A DNA stretch of 64,000 bases from positions 372,001 to 436,000 of the forward strand of contig JAUXZS010000056.1 of NCBI GenBank assembly GCA_030692515.1. The letters are read 5' to 3'. The DNA is from Bacteroidota bacterium (GTDB lineage: Bacteria > Bacteroidota > Bacteroidia > B-17B0 > Aurantibacillaceae). Made by a program: the position numbers and the translations under genes. Shown here one piece after another: positions 8,022 through 18,300 of the stretch (the first letter of the stretch is position 1; every line of letters starts with the position of its first letter). The notes beneath the pieces are model-generated. The model was not told the origin of the DNA. It made no database searches and was given only the letters and a program-made list of their open reading frames with translations.

Positions 8022-9620
8022 ATGCGTAAAACAAATTCTAGTAAGTCTGGTGCAGGAAGCAAACCAAAATCCTTTAAAATAAAAGACTCTAAAAAAGCAT
8101 TTAAAAAACCTTTCGGCAGTAAATCATATAGCGATAAGCCAAAAAAAGATGACGGTTCTTATTCTGATAGAGAAGAAAAACCAAAAAGGAAATTCGAAAG
8201 TTCAGGAGAACGACCATCTTATAAATCAACCGAAGGGACTGATAAAAAATACGGAGATAAAAAAAGAAGAAGTTTTGGGAGCGCAGAAGAAAAAAAGCCG
8301 TACAAAAAAAGTTTTGGTGGTGATAAGGAATCAAAGTATAGCGATAAACCAAAAAGAAGTTTCGGGAGTTCAGAAGAACGAAAACCCTTTAAGAAAAGTT
8401 TCGGAGGAGATAAGGAATCCAAATATAGTGATAAACCAAAAAGAAGTTTTGGAAGCTCAGACGAACGCAAGCCATTTAAGAAAAGTTTTGGTGGTGATAA
8501 GGAATCTAAGTACAGCGATAAACCAAAAAGAAGTTTCGGGAGTTCAGAAGAGCGCAAAACCTTTAAGAAAAGTTTTGGTGACGATAAAGAATCTAAATAT
8601 AGCGATAAACCAAAAAGAAGTTTTGGAAATTCAGAAGAACGAAAGCCATTTAAGAAAAGCTACGACGACGATAAAAAAAGTTTCGGGAATAAAAGAACAG
8701 AAAGTAAATCTAGCGATTCTATAAAGCTTGACAAAGATGAGAAAACAAGTAAACGCAGAAGCAGCAGAAGTTTTAATGAAGATTCTGACCAAACAAAGCG
8801 TGTAAAATTTGATGATTTTGAAGATGGAAACACATTTTCAAACGCATCTAAAAATGATAGCGGCAAAAAAGCAAAAAAACCCGATTTAATTAAAAGAACT
8901 GCTAGTGCTGATGGATTAACACGATTAAATAAATATCTTTCAAATGCTGGAATTGCCTCTCGCAGAGATGCAGATGTATTAATACAAAGCGGCGTTGTAA
9001 AAGTAAATGGTGTTGTGGTTGATCAATTAGGATATAAAATAAAAGCTGGCGATACCGTTACTTATGGTGATGCTGCTGTAAAAAGCGAACGAAAAGTATA
9101 TTTATTATTAAATAAACCAAAAGATTATATCACTACAGTTGAAGATCCTCAAGATCGCAAAACTGTGATGGAATTAATCAAGGGCGCATGTAAAGAGCGC
9201 CTATATCCTGTTGGGCGTTTAGATAGAAACACAACTGGTTTATTATTATTTACAAACGATGGAGAAATCACAACAAAATTAACGCACCCAAAATTTGGAG
9301 TCAAAAAAGTGTATCATGTTAGTTTAAATAAAGGCTTAAAAACAGAGGATTTTAAAGCTATAACTGAAGGTGTCGAACTAGAAGATGGAATTGTAAAAGC
9401 AGATGATTTAGCGTTTGTGGGCGAAGGAAAAAAGGAAATTGGCATTGAGATTCATAGCGGACGTAATCGTATTGTAAGGCGTTTGTTTGAGCACTTAGGA
9501 TATGATGTAATTAAGTTAGATAGAGTAGTTTTTGCGGGTCTTACTAAAAAAGATTTGTCACGTGGCAAACACCGTTTTTTAACAGCAAAAGAAATTGGGT
9601 TTTTACAAATGATTGGTTAA
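8022..9620 (+). CDS. rRNA pseudouridine synthase (RluB/RsuA family) with repetitive charged N-terminus
   Basis: Residues ~300-530 form a normal RsuA/RluB-type enzyme. An S4 RNA-binding domain (RLNKYLSNAGIASRRDAD) is followed by the catalytic domain with YPVGRLDRNTTGLLLFTNDG, in which Asp401 is the nucleophile, and by HSGRNRIVRRLFEHLGYDV. It should convert a uridine of 23S or 16S rRNA to pseudouridine. The first ~290 residues are unlike the usual enzyme: disordered, Lys/Ser/Asp-rich, with four tandem 29-residue repeats (see the repeat entry). Bacteroidota homologues often carry such tails, perhaps for RNA or ribosome contact; that is inference. Total length 532, about twice the usual 230-300. 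Confidence 0.9.
   Translation: MRKTNSSKSGAGSKPKSFKIKDSKKAFKKPFGSKSYSDKPKKDDGSYSDREEKPKRKFESSGERPSYKSTEGTDKKYGDKKRRSFGSAEEKKPYKKSFGGDKESKYSDKPKRSFGSSEERKPFKKSFGGDKESKYSDKPKRSFGSSDERKPFKKSFGGDKESKYSDKPKRSFGSSEERKTFKKSFGDDKESKYSDKPKRSFGNSEERKPFKKSYDDDKKSFGNKRTESKSSDSIKLDKDEKTSKRRSSRSFNEDSDQTKRVKFDDFEDGNTFSNASKNDSGKKAKKPDLIKRTASADGLTRLNKYLSNAGIASRRDADVLIQSGVVKVNGVVVDQLGYKIKAGDTVTYGDAAVKSERKVYLLLNKPKDYITTVEDPQDRKTVMELIKGACKERLYPVGRLDRNTTGLLLFTNDGEITTKLTHPKFGVKKVYHVSLNKGLKTEDFKAITEGVELEDGIVKADDLAFVGEGKKEIGIEIHSGRNRIVRRLFEHLGYDVIKLDRVVFAGLTKKDLSRGKHRFLTAKEIGFLQMIG
8295..8642 (+). repeat. Four tandem 87-bp in-frame repeats
   Basis: Each unit encodes 29 residues beginning K-P/T-Y/F-K-K-S-F-G and ending S-S/N-E/D-E-R, with SKYSDKPKRSFG invariant in all four. 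A fifth, truncated unit starts at 8643. The nucleotide copies differ mainly at third positions, so they are maintained at the protein level. They are contiguous with no spacers. Confidence 0.9.
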
Positions 9621-9668
9621 AATTTTGTATTTTTAAAGGATAGAATAACATTTTTTGAATTAGAAACT

Positions 9669-11513
9669 ATGTGTGGAATTGTAGCATATATTGGTAATCG
9701 CGAAGCTTACCCAATTATAATAAAAGGTTTACAACGTTTAGAGTATCGTGGGTACGATAGCGCTGGGGTAGCATTAATTAACAAAGCCGGAAAACTAAAT
9801 GTTTACAAACGTAAAGGCAAAGTTAGCGACTTACTTGACTTTGTTAAAGATGAAGATACTAGCGGAAGTATTGGCATTGGCCATACGCGCTGGGCTACAC
9901 ACGGCGAACCAAATGATGTAAACTCACATCCCCACTATTCGCAAACAAAAGATTTGGTAATGATTCACAATGGAATTATTGAAAATTATGCTGCAATAAA
10001 AGAAGGCTTAACAAAACGTGGACATACATTTCTTTCTGATACTGACACCGAAGTTTTAATTCATTTAATTGAAGAAATTCAAACGCACGAAAACATGAAA
10101 TTAGGGCACGCCGTGCAAGCTGCTTTAAAACAAGTTAATGGTGCGTATGCAATTGTTATTTTAGACAAAAACGACACTAATACTTTAGTCGCGGCTAAAA
10201 AAGGTAGTCCAATGGTTATTGGAATAGGTAAAGATGATTTTTTTATTGCTTCTGATGCAACACCAATTATTGAATATACAAAAAATGTAGTTTATTTGGA
10301 AGACGAAGAAGTTGCGATTCTAAGAAGAGGACAAGAATTAAAAATCAGAAATTTAAAAGACAAAGTTATTACTCCTTACATTCAAGAACTAACTTTGGAA
10401 ATTGAATCTATTGAAAAAGGTGGCTACGACCATTTTATGTTAAAGGAAATTTATGAGCAGCCTCGTTCTGTATTAGACAGTATGCGAGGAAGATTAAGGG
10501 CTTATGAAGGCGACATTAAAATGGGAGGGATTGTTGACCATGAAAAAAAATTCGAAAAAGCTAAACGAATTATCTTTATAGCTTGCGGAACTTCTTGGCA
10601 TGCAGGTTTAGTAGCAGAATATTTATTTGAAGAATTTGCAAGAGTACCCGTTGAGGTTGAATACGCTTCTGAATTTAGATATAGAAACCCGGTGATTTAT
10701 GAAGATGATATTGTTATAGCAATTTCACAAAGTGGCGAAACCGCTGATACTTTAGCTGCAATTGAATTAGCAAAATCTAAAGGAGCAACAGTATTAGGTG
10801 TTTGTAATGTTGTTGGTTCTTCTATTGCTCGCGCTACGCAAGGCGGGAGTTATACGCATGCCGGTCCAGAAATTGGAGTGGCCTCAACAAAAGCATTTAC
10901 AGCCCAGGTTACCGTACTAACGCTTATGGCATTGCATATGGCAAAAGTTCGCGGCACTTTATCTGAAACTCGTTTCCGTCAATTATGTTACGAAATGGAA
11001 GCAATCCCTTCAAAAATAGAGGAGGTTTTAAAATTAAACGATCAATTAAGAGAAATTGCATTTATTTATAAAGACACAGCAAATGCGTTATATTTAGGAA
11101 GAGGTGTTTCTTTTCCTGTTGCACTCGAAGGAGCTTTAAAATTAAAGGAGATTTCCTACATACATGCAGAAGGTTACCCTGCTGCAGAAATGAAACATGG
11201 TCCGATTGCATTAATTGATGAAGAGATGCCTGTTTTTGTAATTGCTACTAAAGGAGCAAATTATGAAAAAGTAGTTAGTAATATTCAGGAAGTAAAAGCT
11301 AGAAAAGGAAAAATAATTGCTGTTGTAACTTCCGGCGATACAGAAGTAAAGGCCATTGCAGATCATGTTATTGAAATTCCAGAAACAGACGAGTTTTTAG
11401 TTCCCTTAATTTCAGTTGTTCCATTTCAATTATTGTCTTACCATATTGCAGTAATGCGTGGTTGTAATGTTGATCAACCAAGAAACTTAGCGAAAAGCGT
11501 AACGGTAGAATAA
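9669..11513 (+). CDS. glmS: Glutamine--fructose-6-phosphate aminotransferase (isomerising)
   Basis: At 614 residues it is full length for GlmS. The chain begins M-C-G-I-V, so Cys2 becomes the N-terminal nucleophile of the glutaminase half. That half contains the HTRWATHGEP and HNGIIENY motifs. The second half holds two SIS sugar-isomerase domains with ACGTSWHAG and SQSGETADTLAA, and ends in the family's typical LAKSVTVE. It makes glucosamine-6-phosphate from fructose-6-phosphate and glutamine, the first step of peptidoglycan and LPS amino-sugar synthesis. The next gene starts 1 nt after its stop. Confidence 0.97.
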   Translation: MCGIVAYIGNREAYPIIIKGLQRLEYRGYDSAGVALINKAGKLNVYKRKGKVSDLLDFVKDEDTSGSIGIGHTRWATHGEPNDVNSHPHYSQTKDLVMIHNGIIENYAAIKEGLTKRGHTFLSDTDTEVLIHLIEEIQTHENMKLGHAVQAALKQVNGAYAIVILDKNDTNTLVAAKKGSPMVIGIGKDDFFIASDATPIIEYTKNVVYLEDEEVAILRRGQELKIRNLKDKVITPYIQELTLEIESIEKGGYDHFMLKEIYEQPRSVLDSMRGRLRAYEGDIKMGGIVDHEKKFEKAKRIIFIACGTSWHAGLVAEYLFEEFARVPVEVEYASEFRYRNPVIYEDDIVIAISQSGETADTLAAIELAKSKGATVLGVCNVVGSSIARATQGGSYTHAGPEIGVASTKAFTAQVTVLTLMALHMAKVRGTLSETRFRQLCYEMEAIPSKIEEVLKLNDQLREIAFIYKDTANALYLGRGVSFPVALEGALKLKEISYIHAEGYPAAEMKHGPIALIDEEMPVFVIATKGANYEKVVSNIQEVKARKGKIIAVVTSGDTEVKAIADHVIEIPETDEFLVPLISVVPFQLLSYHIAVMRGCNVDQPRNLAKSVTVE

Positions 11514-11514
11514 A

Positions 11515-13035
11515 ATGTTTAGAATAGCAACAATAACTTTTTTACTTAGTTATTGCACTTCTTTTTCACAACTGATTTATAGTAGAGATTTTGAAACGCG
11601 AAAAAAAAATGTTCCTCTTACTATAATAAATAATAATAAAAATTTCTTTTATCTTTTAAGATACAACAAAGCTGCTCACGACATTACAATTGAAAGAAGA
11701 GCAAAGCCCAGCGCAGAAATCATTTCTTTTACACCACTCAAATTAGACAGTGTAAACGCTGATTGGTTTGATTACGAAAAGTTGGATTATTTATTTTTCG
11801 AAAACAATTTCCACACTTATTTTTTATTTGAAAAAGTTTTAAACTATAAAAAAACTATCTATTTAAAAATTATAGATACTTTAGGAAAAGCATCCGGATT
11901 TATAGAATTAGCCTCTTTGGAAACTGAAAAAGGCGTTACCGATATTAATTTTGAATTTAAAAGAACAACTAGTAATAATATTTTAATTATCGCAACTCAA
12001 ACGTATGGAAGTTTTTTAATTAAGAAAAAGGCAATTCTTTTTAATATAGAAAAAAGAAAAATTACCTGGCAAAAGGAGTTGCCACAAGAGAACGATATTA
12101 CAGGCTACTCTAATTCTTTTGAGTGCAATTCTGAAGGTGATTTATTTTATGTTCTCGCAAAATCTCATACAGCCTCTTTTAGGCGAAAATATATAAATCA
12201 CTCTCAAGTGTTTGTGCCCGTGCTTTTTTACGATTCTCTCACAATTTGTAGCATTAACGTTAATGCCTCAAATATTAGCAAACAAAATTTGGCAATAAAT
12301 AATGTATCAGGAATTAACATTATAAATCTTATTCCGAAAAAAAATTCGATTATTGCAACAATTCATTTTTCCAAACAAAATACTGATGAAAGTATCAGTT
12401 CAAATTTCTTAAATCAAAAATTCAATACAGATTTATCGATCGAATATTATGCAATAATTACACCATTAGATAATTCAATAAATGATTGCCTAACGTTTTA
12501 TGATGGCACGGATAATAGTAGCCCTTGCGAAAAAGAATACAAATATTATGGCAAGTTTGAAATGGCAAATTCTTGCTTTCTAGTTTCGGAAAGAGTTGAA
12601 GAATATTATTATAAAGAATTAGTTGTTTGGCAAATTGATTTTGAGACAGGTAAAATTTTAAATCAAAAAATTATTCCACGCAAAGTTTATTCGTTTAAAG
12701 GAAGAACCCGCTTTAAAAATATTGGCGTAACTATGCCGTTTATTTATAATGAAAAACTAAACTTAGCTGTTTTAGAGTCTCCGGAAAATGTAAATCTTGA
12801 TCCAAATAATTTTAGTTATCACAAATTTAAAAAAGAAACTAATTTATGGAAGTCAAATATAATAATGTATCAACTTAGTATTAATGGTAATTTGGCAAAA
12901 AGAGTTATATATGAGAATGCTAATTACGATGTTGTACCCTTGCCATATCAGTCTATAAACCAAGAGGAAATGATATTTTATTTAAATGGCGGAACCAGTG
13001 AAAAGTTTGCTATTTTGCAATTGAATCAGTTTTAA
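11515..13035 (+). CDS. Secreted protein of unknown function
   Basis: A signal peptide (about 1-19, TSFSQ at the end) precedes ~490 residues rich in beta strands, Asn and Lys, without a sorting domain at the C-terminus or any motif that I recognise. The gene starts 1 nt after the glmS stop, so it is probably read from the same transcript. Its 3' end overlaps the convergent DUF4296 gene by 26 nt. It may be a periplasmic or outer-membrane propeller-like protein, but this is only an impression from strand spacing. Confidence 0.6.
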   Translation: MFRIATITFLLSYCTSFSQLIYSRDFETRKKNVPLTIINNNKNFFYLLRYNKAAHDITIERRAKPSAEIISFTPLKLDSVNADWFDYEKLDYLFFENNFHTYFLFEKVLNYKKTIYLKIIDTLGKASGFIELASLETEKGVTDINFEFKRTTSNNILIIATQTYGSFLIKKKAILFNIEKRKITWQKELPQENDITGYSNSFECNSEGDLFYVLAKSHTASFRRKYINHSQVFVPVLFYDSLTICSINVNASNISKQNLAINNVSGINIINLIPKKNSIIATIHFSKQNTDESISSNFLNQKFNTDLSIEYYAIITPLDNSINDCLTFYDGTDNSSPCEKEYKYYGKFEMANSCFLVSERVEEYYYKELVVWQIDFETGKILNQKIIPRKVYSFKGRTRFKNIGVTMPFIYNEKLNLAVLESPENVNLDPNNFSYHKFKKETNLWKSNIIMYQLSINGNLAKRVIYENANYDVVPLPYQSINQEEMIFYLNGGTSEKFAILQLNQF

Positions 13036-13393
13036 TTGTATCTCGTTTAGTTTGCATTTTACTTAATGTTATTAAAACATTATCATATATTTTTTTGTAC
13101 AATGCAGGATGTTTAGAGTAAAATGAAAGGGCTGAGTCGTATTGCGCAACCGTTATATTATTTTCTTCTAAAGGGCTAAAGGCATAAACAGAGTCTAGTT
13201 TTTCTGATGAAACATTTTTTACATTTATATTGCCTACACTTTCGGCCAAAGCAAAATCCACAATTACTTTTGTAAAAATTTCTTCATTTAAAACTGAATC
13301 AGGTACAATAACATCATCGTCATGCATTAAGGAACATGAAAAACTAAACGCTAAGAATATTAAAAGTAGTTTATTGAGGAAAGAGTATTTCAT
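13010..13393 (-). CDS. DUF4296 lipoprotein
   Basis: The 127-residue protein has a lipoprotein signal (AFSFSC, Cys20) and the short helical DUF4296 pattern: VLNEEIFTKVIVDFALAE near the start, then QYDSALSFYSKHPALYKKIY. This is a small Bacteroidota-specific family of unknown role, usually found among envelope genes. It lies just 3 nt downstream of the L,D-transpeptidase gene on the same strand, so a shared transcript and an envelope function are likely. Its end overlaps the convergent gene. Confidence 0.8.
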   Translation of the reverse strand: MKYSFLNKLLLIFLAFSFSCSLMHDDDVIVPDSVLNEEIFTKVIVDFALAESVGNINVKNVSSEKLDSVYAFSPLEENNITVAQYDSALSFYSKHPALYKKIYDNVLITLSKMQTKRDTIKTDSIAK

Positions 13394-13396
13394 TAA

Positions 13397-14164
13397 TTAT
13401 TTTTCGTTAAAAATATAATCTCCTGTTTTAGAAATCGTAATTTTTGGTAACTCATTATTTTTCTCGAAATAATCAAAAGGTTTTTTTAATGTTTCCCAAA
13501 AAGTATTTTTTTCAACACTAAAATTTTTATTAAGGTATTGCGTGTTTTTTTCAGTAAGGCGGCAAGGAAAAATTACCAATTGCGTTGTGTTTTTTCGGTT
13601 TTTAGACTCAGTAGTTAGCACATAAACTTCTTCGATTGGTTCATTTTCTAATGGAATACAACCTATAGTAACACAATTACCATGTATCATTATGTCACCC
13701 CCGGCATCTGCTCCGGTTTTTTTAAGTTTATCGCTTTGATTTGGATAATTTATTTTCATCGCTAAGTGGTAACTGCTATTTGGGTTAAAAGTTGCAATTT
13801 CATAAAATCCCTCCGGAACCTGGTAATCGCCTTGTTTTCTTTTGGGGCCTAAGGTACCACTAGAGGCACAAATGGCAATAGTTTTTAGTAAAGTAAATTT
13901 AACATCGCTTTTGTTTTTTACCCAAACTTCAAACTCTTTTTCAAGTTTAAATATTCTAAAATAAACTTCAAAATCATCCTTATTAATTTTTTTAGCCTCA
14001 AGTTGGGCTTGTAAATTAACCCATTTGTTGTCGTAAGCCACTCTAACTCTTTTATTATTGAGTTGAGCGTTTTTAAAACCGTTATCAAAATTTGCTGTAA
14101 ATGAAAACAGCGAAATTAATATAGCTAACAAGCTAATATTAATAATCTTTTTTTTGAACGTCAT
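13397..14164 (-). CDS. L,D-transpeptidase (YkuD/YafK-type) family protein
   Basis: A signal/anchor segment (about 7-22) is followed by a YkuD-like catalytic region. The key stretch is IMIHGNCVTIGCIPL, with His161 and the nucleophile Cys169 in the H-G-x(5)-G-C arrangement of the YafK/DpaA branch, and GPKRKQGDYQVPEGFYEI upstream as in that branch. Such enzymes make or break peptidoglycan 3-3 crosslinks or detach envelope proteins, working in the periplasm. The usual Arg after the catalytic Cys is Ile-Pro here, as in several YafK-like members. It is divergent from the FtsB-like gene, and the DUF4296 gene follows. Confidence 0.85.
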   Translation of the reverse strand: MTFKKKIINISLLAILISLFSFTANFDNGFKNAQLNNKRVRVAYDNKWVNLQAQLEAKKINKDDFEVYFRIFKLEKEFEVWVKNKSDVKFTLLKTIAICASSGTLGPKRKQGDYQVPEGFYEIATFNPNSSYHLAMKINYPNQSDKLKKTGADAGGDIMIHGNCVTIGCIPLENEPIEEVYVLTTESKNRKNTTQLVIFPCRLTEKNTQYLNKNFSVEKNTFWETLKKPFDYFEKNNELPKITISKTGDYIFNEK

Positions 14165-14183
14165 TTTTGCTTTTTTTCTGGTA

Positions 14184-14191
14184 TATCTTTG
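14184..14191 (+). promoter_or_regulatory. Candidate -7 element (TATCTTTG) for the FtsB-like gene
   Basis: It matches TAnnTTTG in the 42-bp gap between two divergent genes, 15 nt before the ATG of the FtsB-like gene. A TTG lies upstream at 14167-14169, but the 14-nt spacing is shorter than usual. Confidence 0.4.
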
Positions 14192-14206
14192 TGATACTAA
14201 TTTAAC

Positions 14207-14491
14207 ATGTTTTTAATTAAGATTATAAAGAACAAATATTTTTTAACGATAATTGGAATTATTGTTTGGCTACTTTTTTTTGACAAAAATGATGTTTTTA
14301 CACAATTTGATTTGATTCAAAAGAGAAATAAACTGCAAAAAGAAAAAGAATATTACATCTCAGAAATTGAGAATAATAAAGTTAATTTAAGCGAATTGCA
14401 AACTAACACAAAAAGCCTTGAAACCTTTGCGAGAGAGAAGTATTTAATGAAAAGAGATAATGAAGATGTTTTTGTTTTTGTAACAAAGTAA
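14207..14491 (+). CDS. Septum formation initiator (FtsB/DivIC-like) protein
   Basis: This small bitopic protein (94 residues) has a short basic cytoplasmic start, one membrane helix (about 11-27, FLTIIGIIVWLLFF), then a coiled coil (about 37-75) with the family's end motif T-F-A-R-E-K-Y-L-M-K-R. FtsB/DivIC proteins form part of the FtsQLB divisome subcomplex controlling septal peptidoglycan synthesis. It is a single gene that converges on the ferritin gene with only 2 bp between stops. Confidence 0.85.
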   Translation: MFLIKIIKNKYFLTIIGIIVWLLFFDKNDVFTQFDLIQKRNKLQKEKEYYISEIENNKVNLSELQTNTKSLETFAREKYLMKRDNEDVFVFVTK

Positions 14492-14493
14492 AC

Positions 14494-15021
14494 TTATTTT
14501 TTCCCAGCGTTGCTTTCTTTTGCAGACTCAACTTTTGCCATTGCTTCAAGGTCTCTATCAAAAAAGTATAAGCCACTTTTATCATCGCCAATCAATTTTA
14601 ATTTGTCAACAATTTGTCTAGCTAAAGCTTCTTCTTCAATTTGCTCACTAACATACCACTGTAAAAAATTATGCGTGGTATAATCTTTCTCTTTTAAAGT
14701 AATTTCAACCAGATTATTAATTTCAGAAGTAACCTTCATTTCATGTTTTAGAATTTCTTCAAAAACCGATTTAACCGATTTAAATGTAACCGGAGGTTGT
14801 TTTAAAGCAGGCACTATACCGTGACCACCGCGCTCATTCACAAAACGCAATAATTTTAACATGTGCATGCGCTCTTCATCGGTGTGAGTAAACAAAAACG
14901 CCGAAACACCATTCAATCCTTGAGTTTCTGCCCAACTTGCCATTGCAAGATAATATTGTGAGGACGCGCCCTCCATTTCAATTTGCTTATTTAAAGCTGC
15001 ACTTACTTTAGCTGATAACAT
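14494..15021 (-). CDS. ftnA: Non-heme ferritin
   Basis: The 175-residue four-helix protein aligns with bacterial FtnA. Glu17, Tyr24, Glu50 and His53 (DEERMH) form ferroxidase site A/B, and a second helix pair carries HNFLQWYVSEQIEEE. It oxidises Fe(II) and stores Fe(III) as a 24-mer mineral shell in the cytoplasm. The C-terminus is slightly longer (AKESNAGKK). A likely promoter box lies just upstream on the same strand. Confidence 0.93.
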   Translation of the reverse strand: MLSAKVSAALNKQIEMEGASSQYYLAMASWAETQGLNGVSAFLFTHTDEERMHMLKLLRFVNERGGHGIVPALKQPPVTFKSVKSVFEEILKHEMKVTSEINNLVEITLKEKDYTTHNFLQWYVSEQIEEEALARQIVDKLKLIGDDKSGLYFFDRDLEAMAKVESAKESNAGKK

Positions 15022-15033
15022 ATTGTTTTTTTA

Positions 15034-15041
15034 CAAATATA
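15034..15041 (-). promoter_or_regulatory. Candidate -7 element for ferritin gene
   Basis: On the minus strand this reads TATATTTG, an exact TAnnTTTG match, 12 nt before the ferritin ATG. No -33 TTG at ideal spacing; the nearest candidate is about 25 nt further upstream. No obvious iron-box was noticed. Confidence 0.45.
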
Positions 15042-15389
15042 CCGAAAATTAGTTCGTTTTATTTCTCAAAAAACTTTGCTTGACATTCTTTATTTTTAAA
15101 TATTTGAATTTTTTAAAAAATCTAACCGAATCTGAATTTTATCAATGATGTAAGCCATTAAAAAATCGCTAAATTTTTTTAGATTTCAAGAATCTGATAA
15201 TTAACGTATTACAGGATTTTTTTTTCGATAATTTTAAGCCGCGTTTTTCAACGAACACTTAACGAACAAGTTATTAACAATCATTTTTATTTTTCGTTTA
15301 TTGAAAGGTAGATTTGAATGAGTGAATGGTTTTTGTTGAGACGGAAATGTTACTAGCTTTAACAAAAATTAGGGTATCAAAAATAGTTT
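15042..15389. other. Gene-free AT-rich stretch between divergent ferritin and SprB-repeat genes
   Basis: No credible reading frame or hairpin with a T-tract was seen. A TAGATTTG at 15309-15316 fits the Bacteroidota -7 box for the giant downstream gene and would give a 5' leader of about 65 nt, but a matching -33 element is missing. Confidence 0.4.
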
Positions 15390-18300
15390 ATGAATAAGAA
15401 AATTTTAGTTACAGCAATAGCTTTACTTTTATCACTTTTAAGTTATAAAACAAAAGCTTGTCACGCATTACCATTAGTAAATTACAGCGCAGTGGTTGGA
15501 CCATTGGGGGTTACTGTAAATGGCTCTTCAGGCGCAGCTACATGCGGTTGTGGACCTTATTGGATGCAAGTAGAGATTGCTTGTACCGCTGCCGGATTGA
15601 CCGGTTTACCTCCTGCGGCAGTTCAATTTAGTATTGATAATTGGGCTGGTCCAGGAAACACGTATAATGCATATCCCTGGTTTTTCGGCTTATTAAATGT
15701 GCCAAATTATGTTGCACCAGGATGGCCAGATGCTTGTGTTCAAGAGCCCTATACAACGGTTTTTATACCATTTACTTCACTTTGTCCTGGTCAAACCTAT
15801 TTTATTAGAGCTAGAGAATGGCTAGGCGGAAGTACAGCTATTCCTCCAGCAGGACCCTGGTCTGCTATGTCATCTTTTGTTTGCCCCGGAGTTAATATGG
15901 CCCTTAATTATAGTATAACTGCAGTACCAGCAAATTATTGTGCTCCAAATTCAGCAACCTTAGCTGCAACTAATGTAAACACCTCTGCCTGCGGAAATGT
16001 TACTTATTTATGGAGTCCTGGTGGAGCAACCACTCCAAGTATTGTTGTTTCACCTGCAGTTACAACTGTTTATCAATTAACAGTTACAGCTCCTTGTCAA
16101 ACACCAGTAATAAAGAGTGTAACTGTTAATGTTGGCATTACCCCTTCGCCTGCTTTTACACCATTAAACCCAATTTCATGTACAGGAAGTCCAATCAATT
16201 TTAATCATACAGGTACTGCTGGCGTAACTCATACTTGGTCCGTTGCTTCAGCCGTCGGAGTCTCAATAGTCTCCCCAAATATTGCAAACCCCGTCATCAC
16301 GTTTGCAAACCCCGGTAACTATGTCGTCACCCACATTGTTTCTAATGGAACCTGTAGTAATACATTAACTACAAATGTTACAATTAATCCTGGCCCTAAC
16401 CCAGCATTTACGGTACCTACACCAACTCAGTGTTTGGTTGGAAATAGTTATAGTTTTGTTGGCGCAACAGCTGGCGGCACACACAGTTATACGTTTAACC
16501 CTGCTGCTGGAGCACCGGCCGCGGGAGCAGCAGCTAATTATGGCCCGGGAAGTTTTACAACTCCAGGAAATTATACAGTTTTTCACTCGGTAACATTATC
16601 AGGTTGTACTGCAAATACTACTTCTGTTATATCAGTTAGCCCGCATCCAAGTTTAACGCTTGTTCCAACAAATGCAATTTGTGGAAATAATAATGGTAGT
16701 ATATTAATTAATAATACCACTCCTGCTGGGCAAACAGTAGTAAGTTTCTCGTTAAACGGAGCGGCAATTGTTACTCAAAACCCAACGGGCTTGCCCACGG
16801 GCGCTTATACTGTAGCTTTTACAAATAATTTTGGTTGTATTACTTCTTCAGTTACTAATATCGCAAACACTCCCGGAGTAACTAATTTAGCCACCACCTT
16901 TGTAAATCCGTCTTGTGGCTTTTCTAACGGCTCAATAACGTTAGGGGTTGTAACAGGAGGAACTGGTCCGTTCACATATAGTGTTAATAACGGTCCTTTC
17001 GTTGCCGCACCACCTTTAACCAATTTACCGGCCGGAAATTATACCATAACTGTAAAAGACGCCAACAACTGTGTGTTTACTAAAGTGGTTGTATTGGTTA
17101 ATACCCCTGCAATTACTGCGGCAACATTTACCACAGCACCAACAGCTTGCGTTGGTAATACTGGTGTTTTAGGTATTACTGGTGTAACCGGTGGAACAGC
17201 TGCATATAGCTTTAGTGTTAATGGTGTTGCCACTACCTCGATTACAAATAATTTAGCAGTAGGGCCAAAAACTATAACAATAAAAGATGCTAATGGCTGT
17301 ACATATACAACTACTGCCAATATTCCAATGGTTACTGGTCCAACAGCTGCAAACATTGCGGTTACAGCGGCAGCTTGCGGTAACGCAAACGGAAGTGCAA
17401 CTGTAACCTCAGTTACAGGAGGATTACCGGCATACCAATATTCATTTAATGGTGGCCCATTTGTTGGAAGTGCTATTCAAGCGGGAATGTTAGCTGGACC
17501 AAAAAGTGTTGTAATAATGGATGCTAACTCATGTACTCTAACCGTAAATTTTGTTATTGGCAATACAGGCTCGCCAAGTTCAGCAATTGCAACCTTAACA
17601 AATGTAAGTTGTTTTAATGGGGCCAACGGTGGTTTTAGCGTTTCTACTAGCGGAGGAACTCCTGGCTATAGTTATACTTTAACACCAGGCAATATCACTA
17701 ACGGCTTTGGGCAGTTTACAAACCTAACTGCACAAAACTACACCATAAATGTAAAAGATGCTTTAGGTTGTATTACAACAGTAACAACTTCAATTAGTCA
17801 ACCTGCAGCATTAACTTTAAATTTAACATCCCTTCAGCCATCTTGTAATGGTGGTAATAATGGCACTATTACAGCAACAGCAGGAGGCGGAACAAGCCCT
17901 TATGTTTATAACATTAATGGGGGGCCAAACCAAGCGAGTAATACATTTACAAATAATATTTCAGCAAACGCTTATAATATAACGGTGATTGATAATTTGG
18001 GTTGTAGTTTGAGTCAAACTATTGCAGTTACTCAGCCATTACCTATAACTTTAACCCTTACAAGCATTCCTGCAAATTGTTCTGCGGCCAACGGTTCGGC
18101 TAGTGTAGCAGCAAGTGGCGGTACACCAATATATTCTTATACCTGGTCATTAACAGGTGGAAATAACCCACAAACAACAGGTGTAATTGCAGGAAATTAT
18201 ACTGTTACAGTAAAAGACACGAAAAATTGTGTTGTTACTGGAGTTGTTTCAGTAACAGCTACACCTGGAGGAACGGCGGCAATTACAAATGTGAATAACG

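Noticed and set aside
8295-8642. Regular repeats that could look like a CRISPR array
   Set aside because: Units are directly adjacent, lie in frame in a coding gene and have no unique spacers.
8149-8724. Long alternative-frame ORFs on both strands over the repeat region (plus 8149-8724, minus 8219-8557)
   Set aside because: They are shadows of the 87-bp in-frame repeats of the pseudouridine synthase gene; the synthase frame has the conserved catalytic domain.
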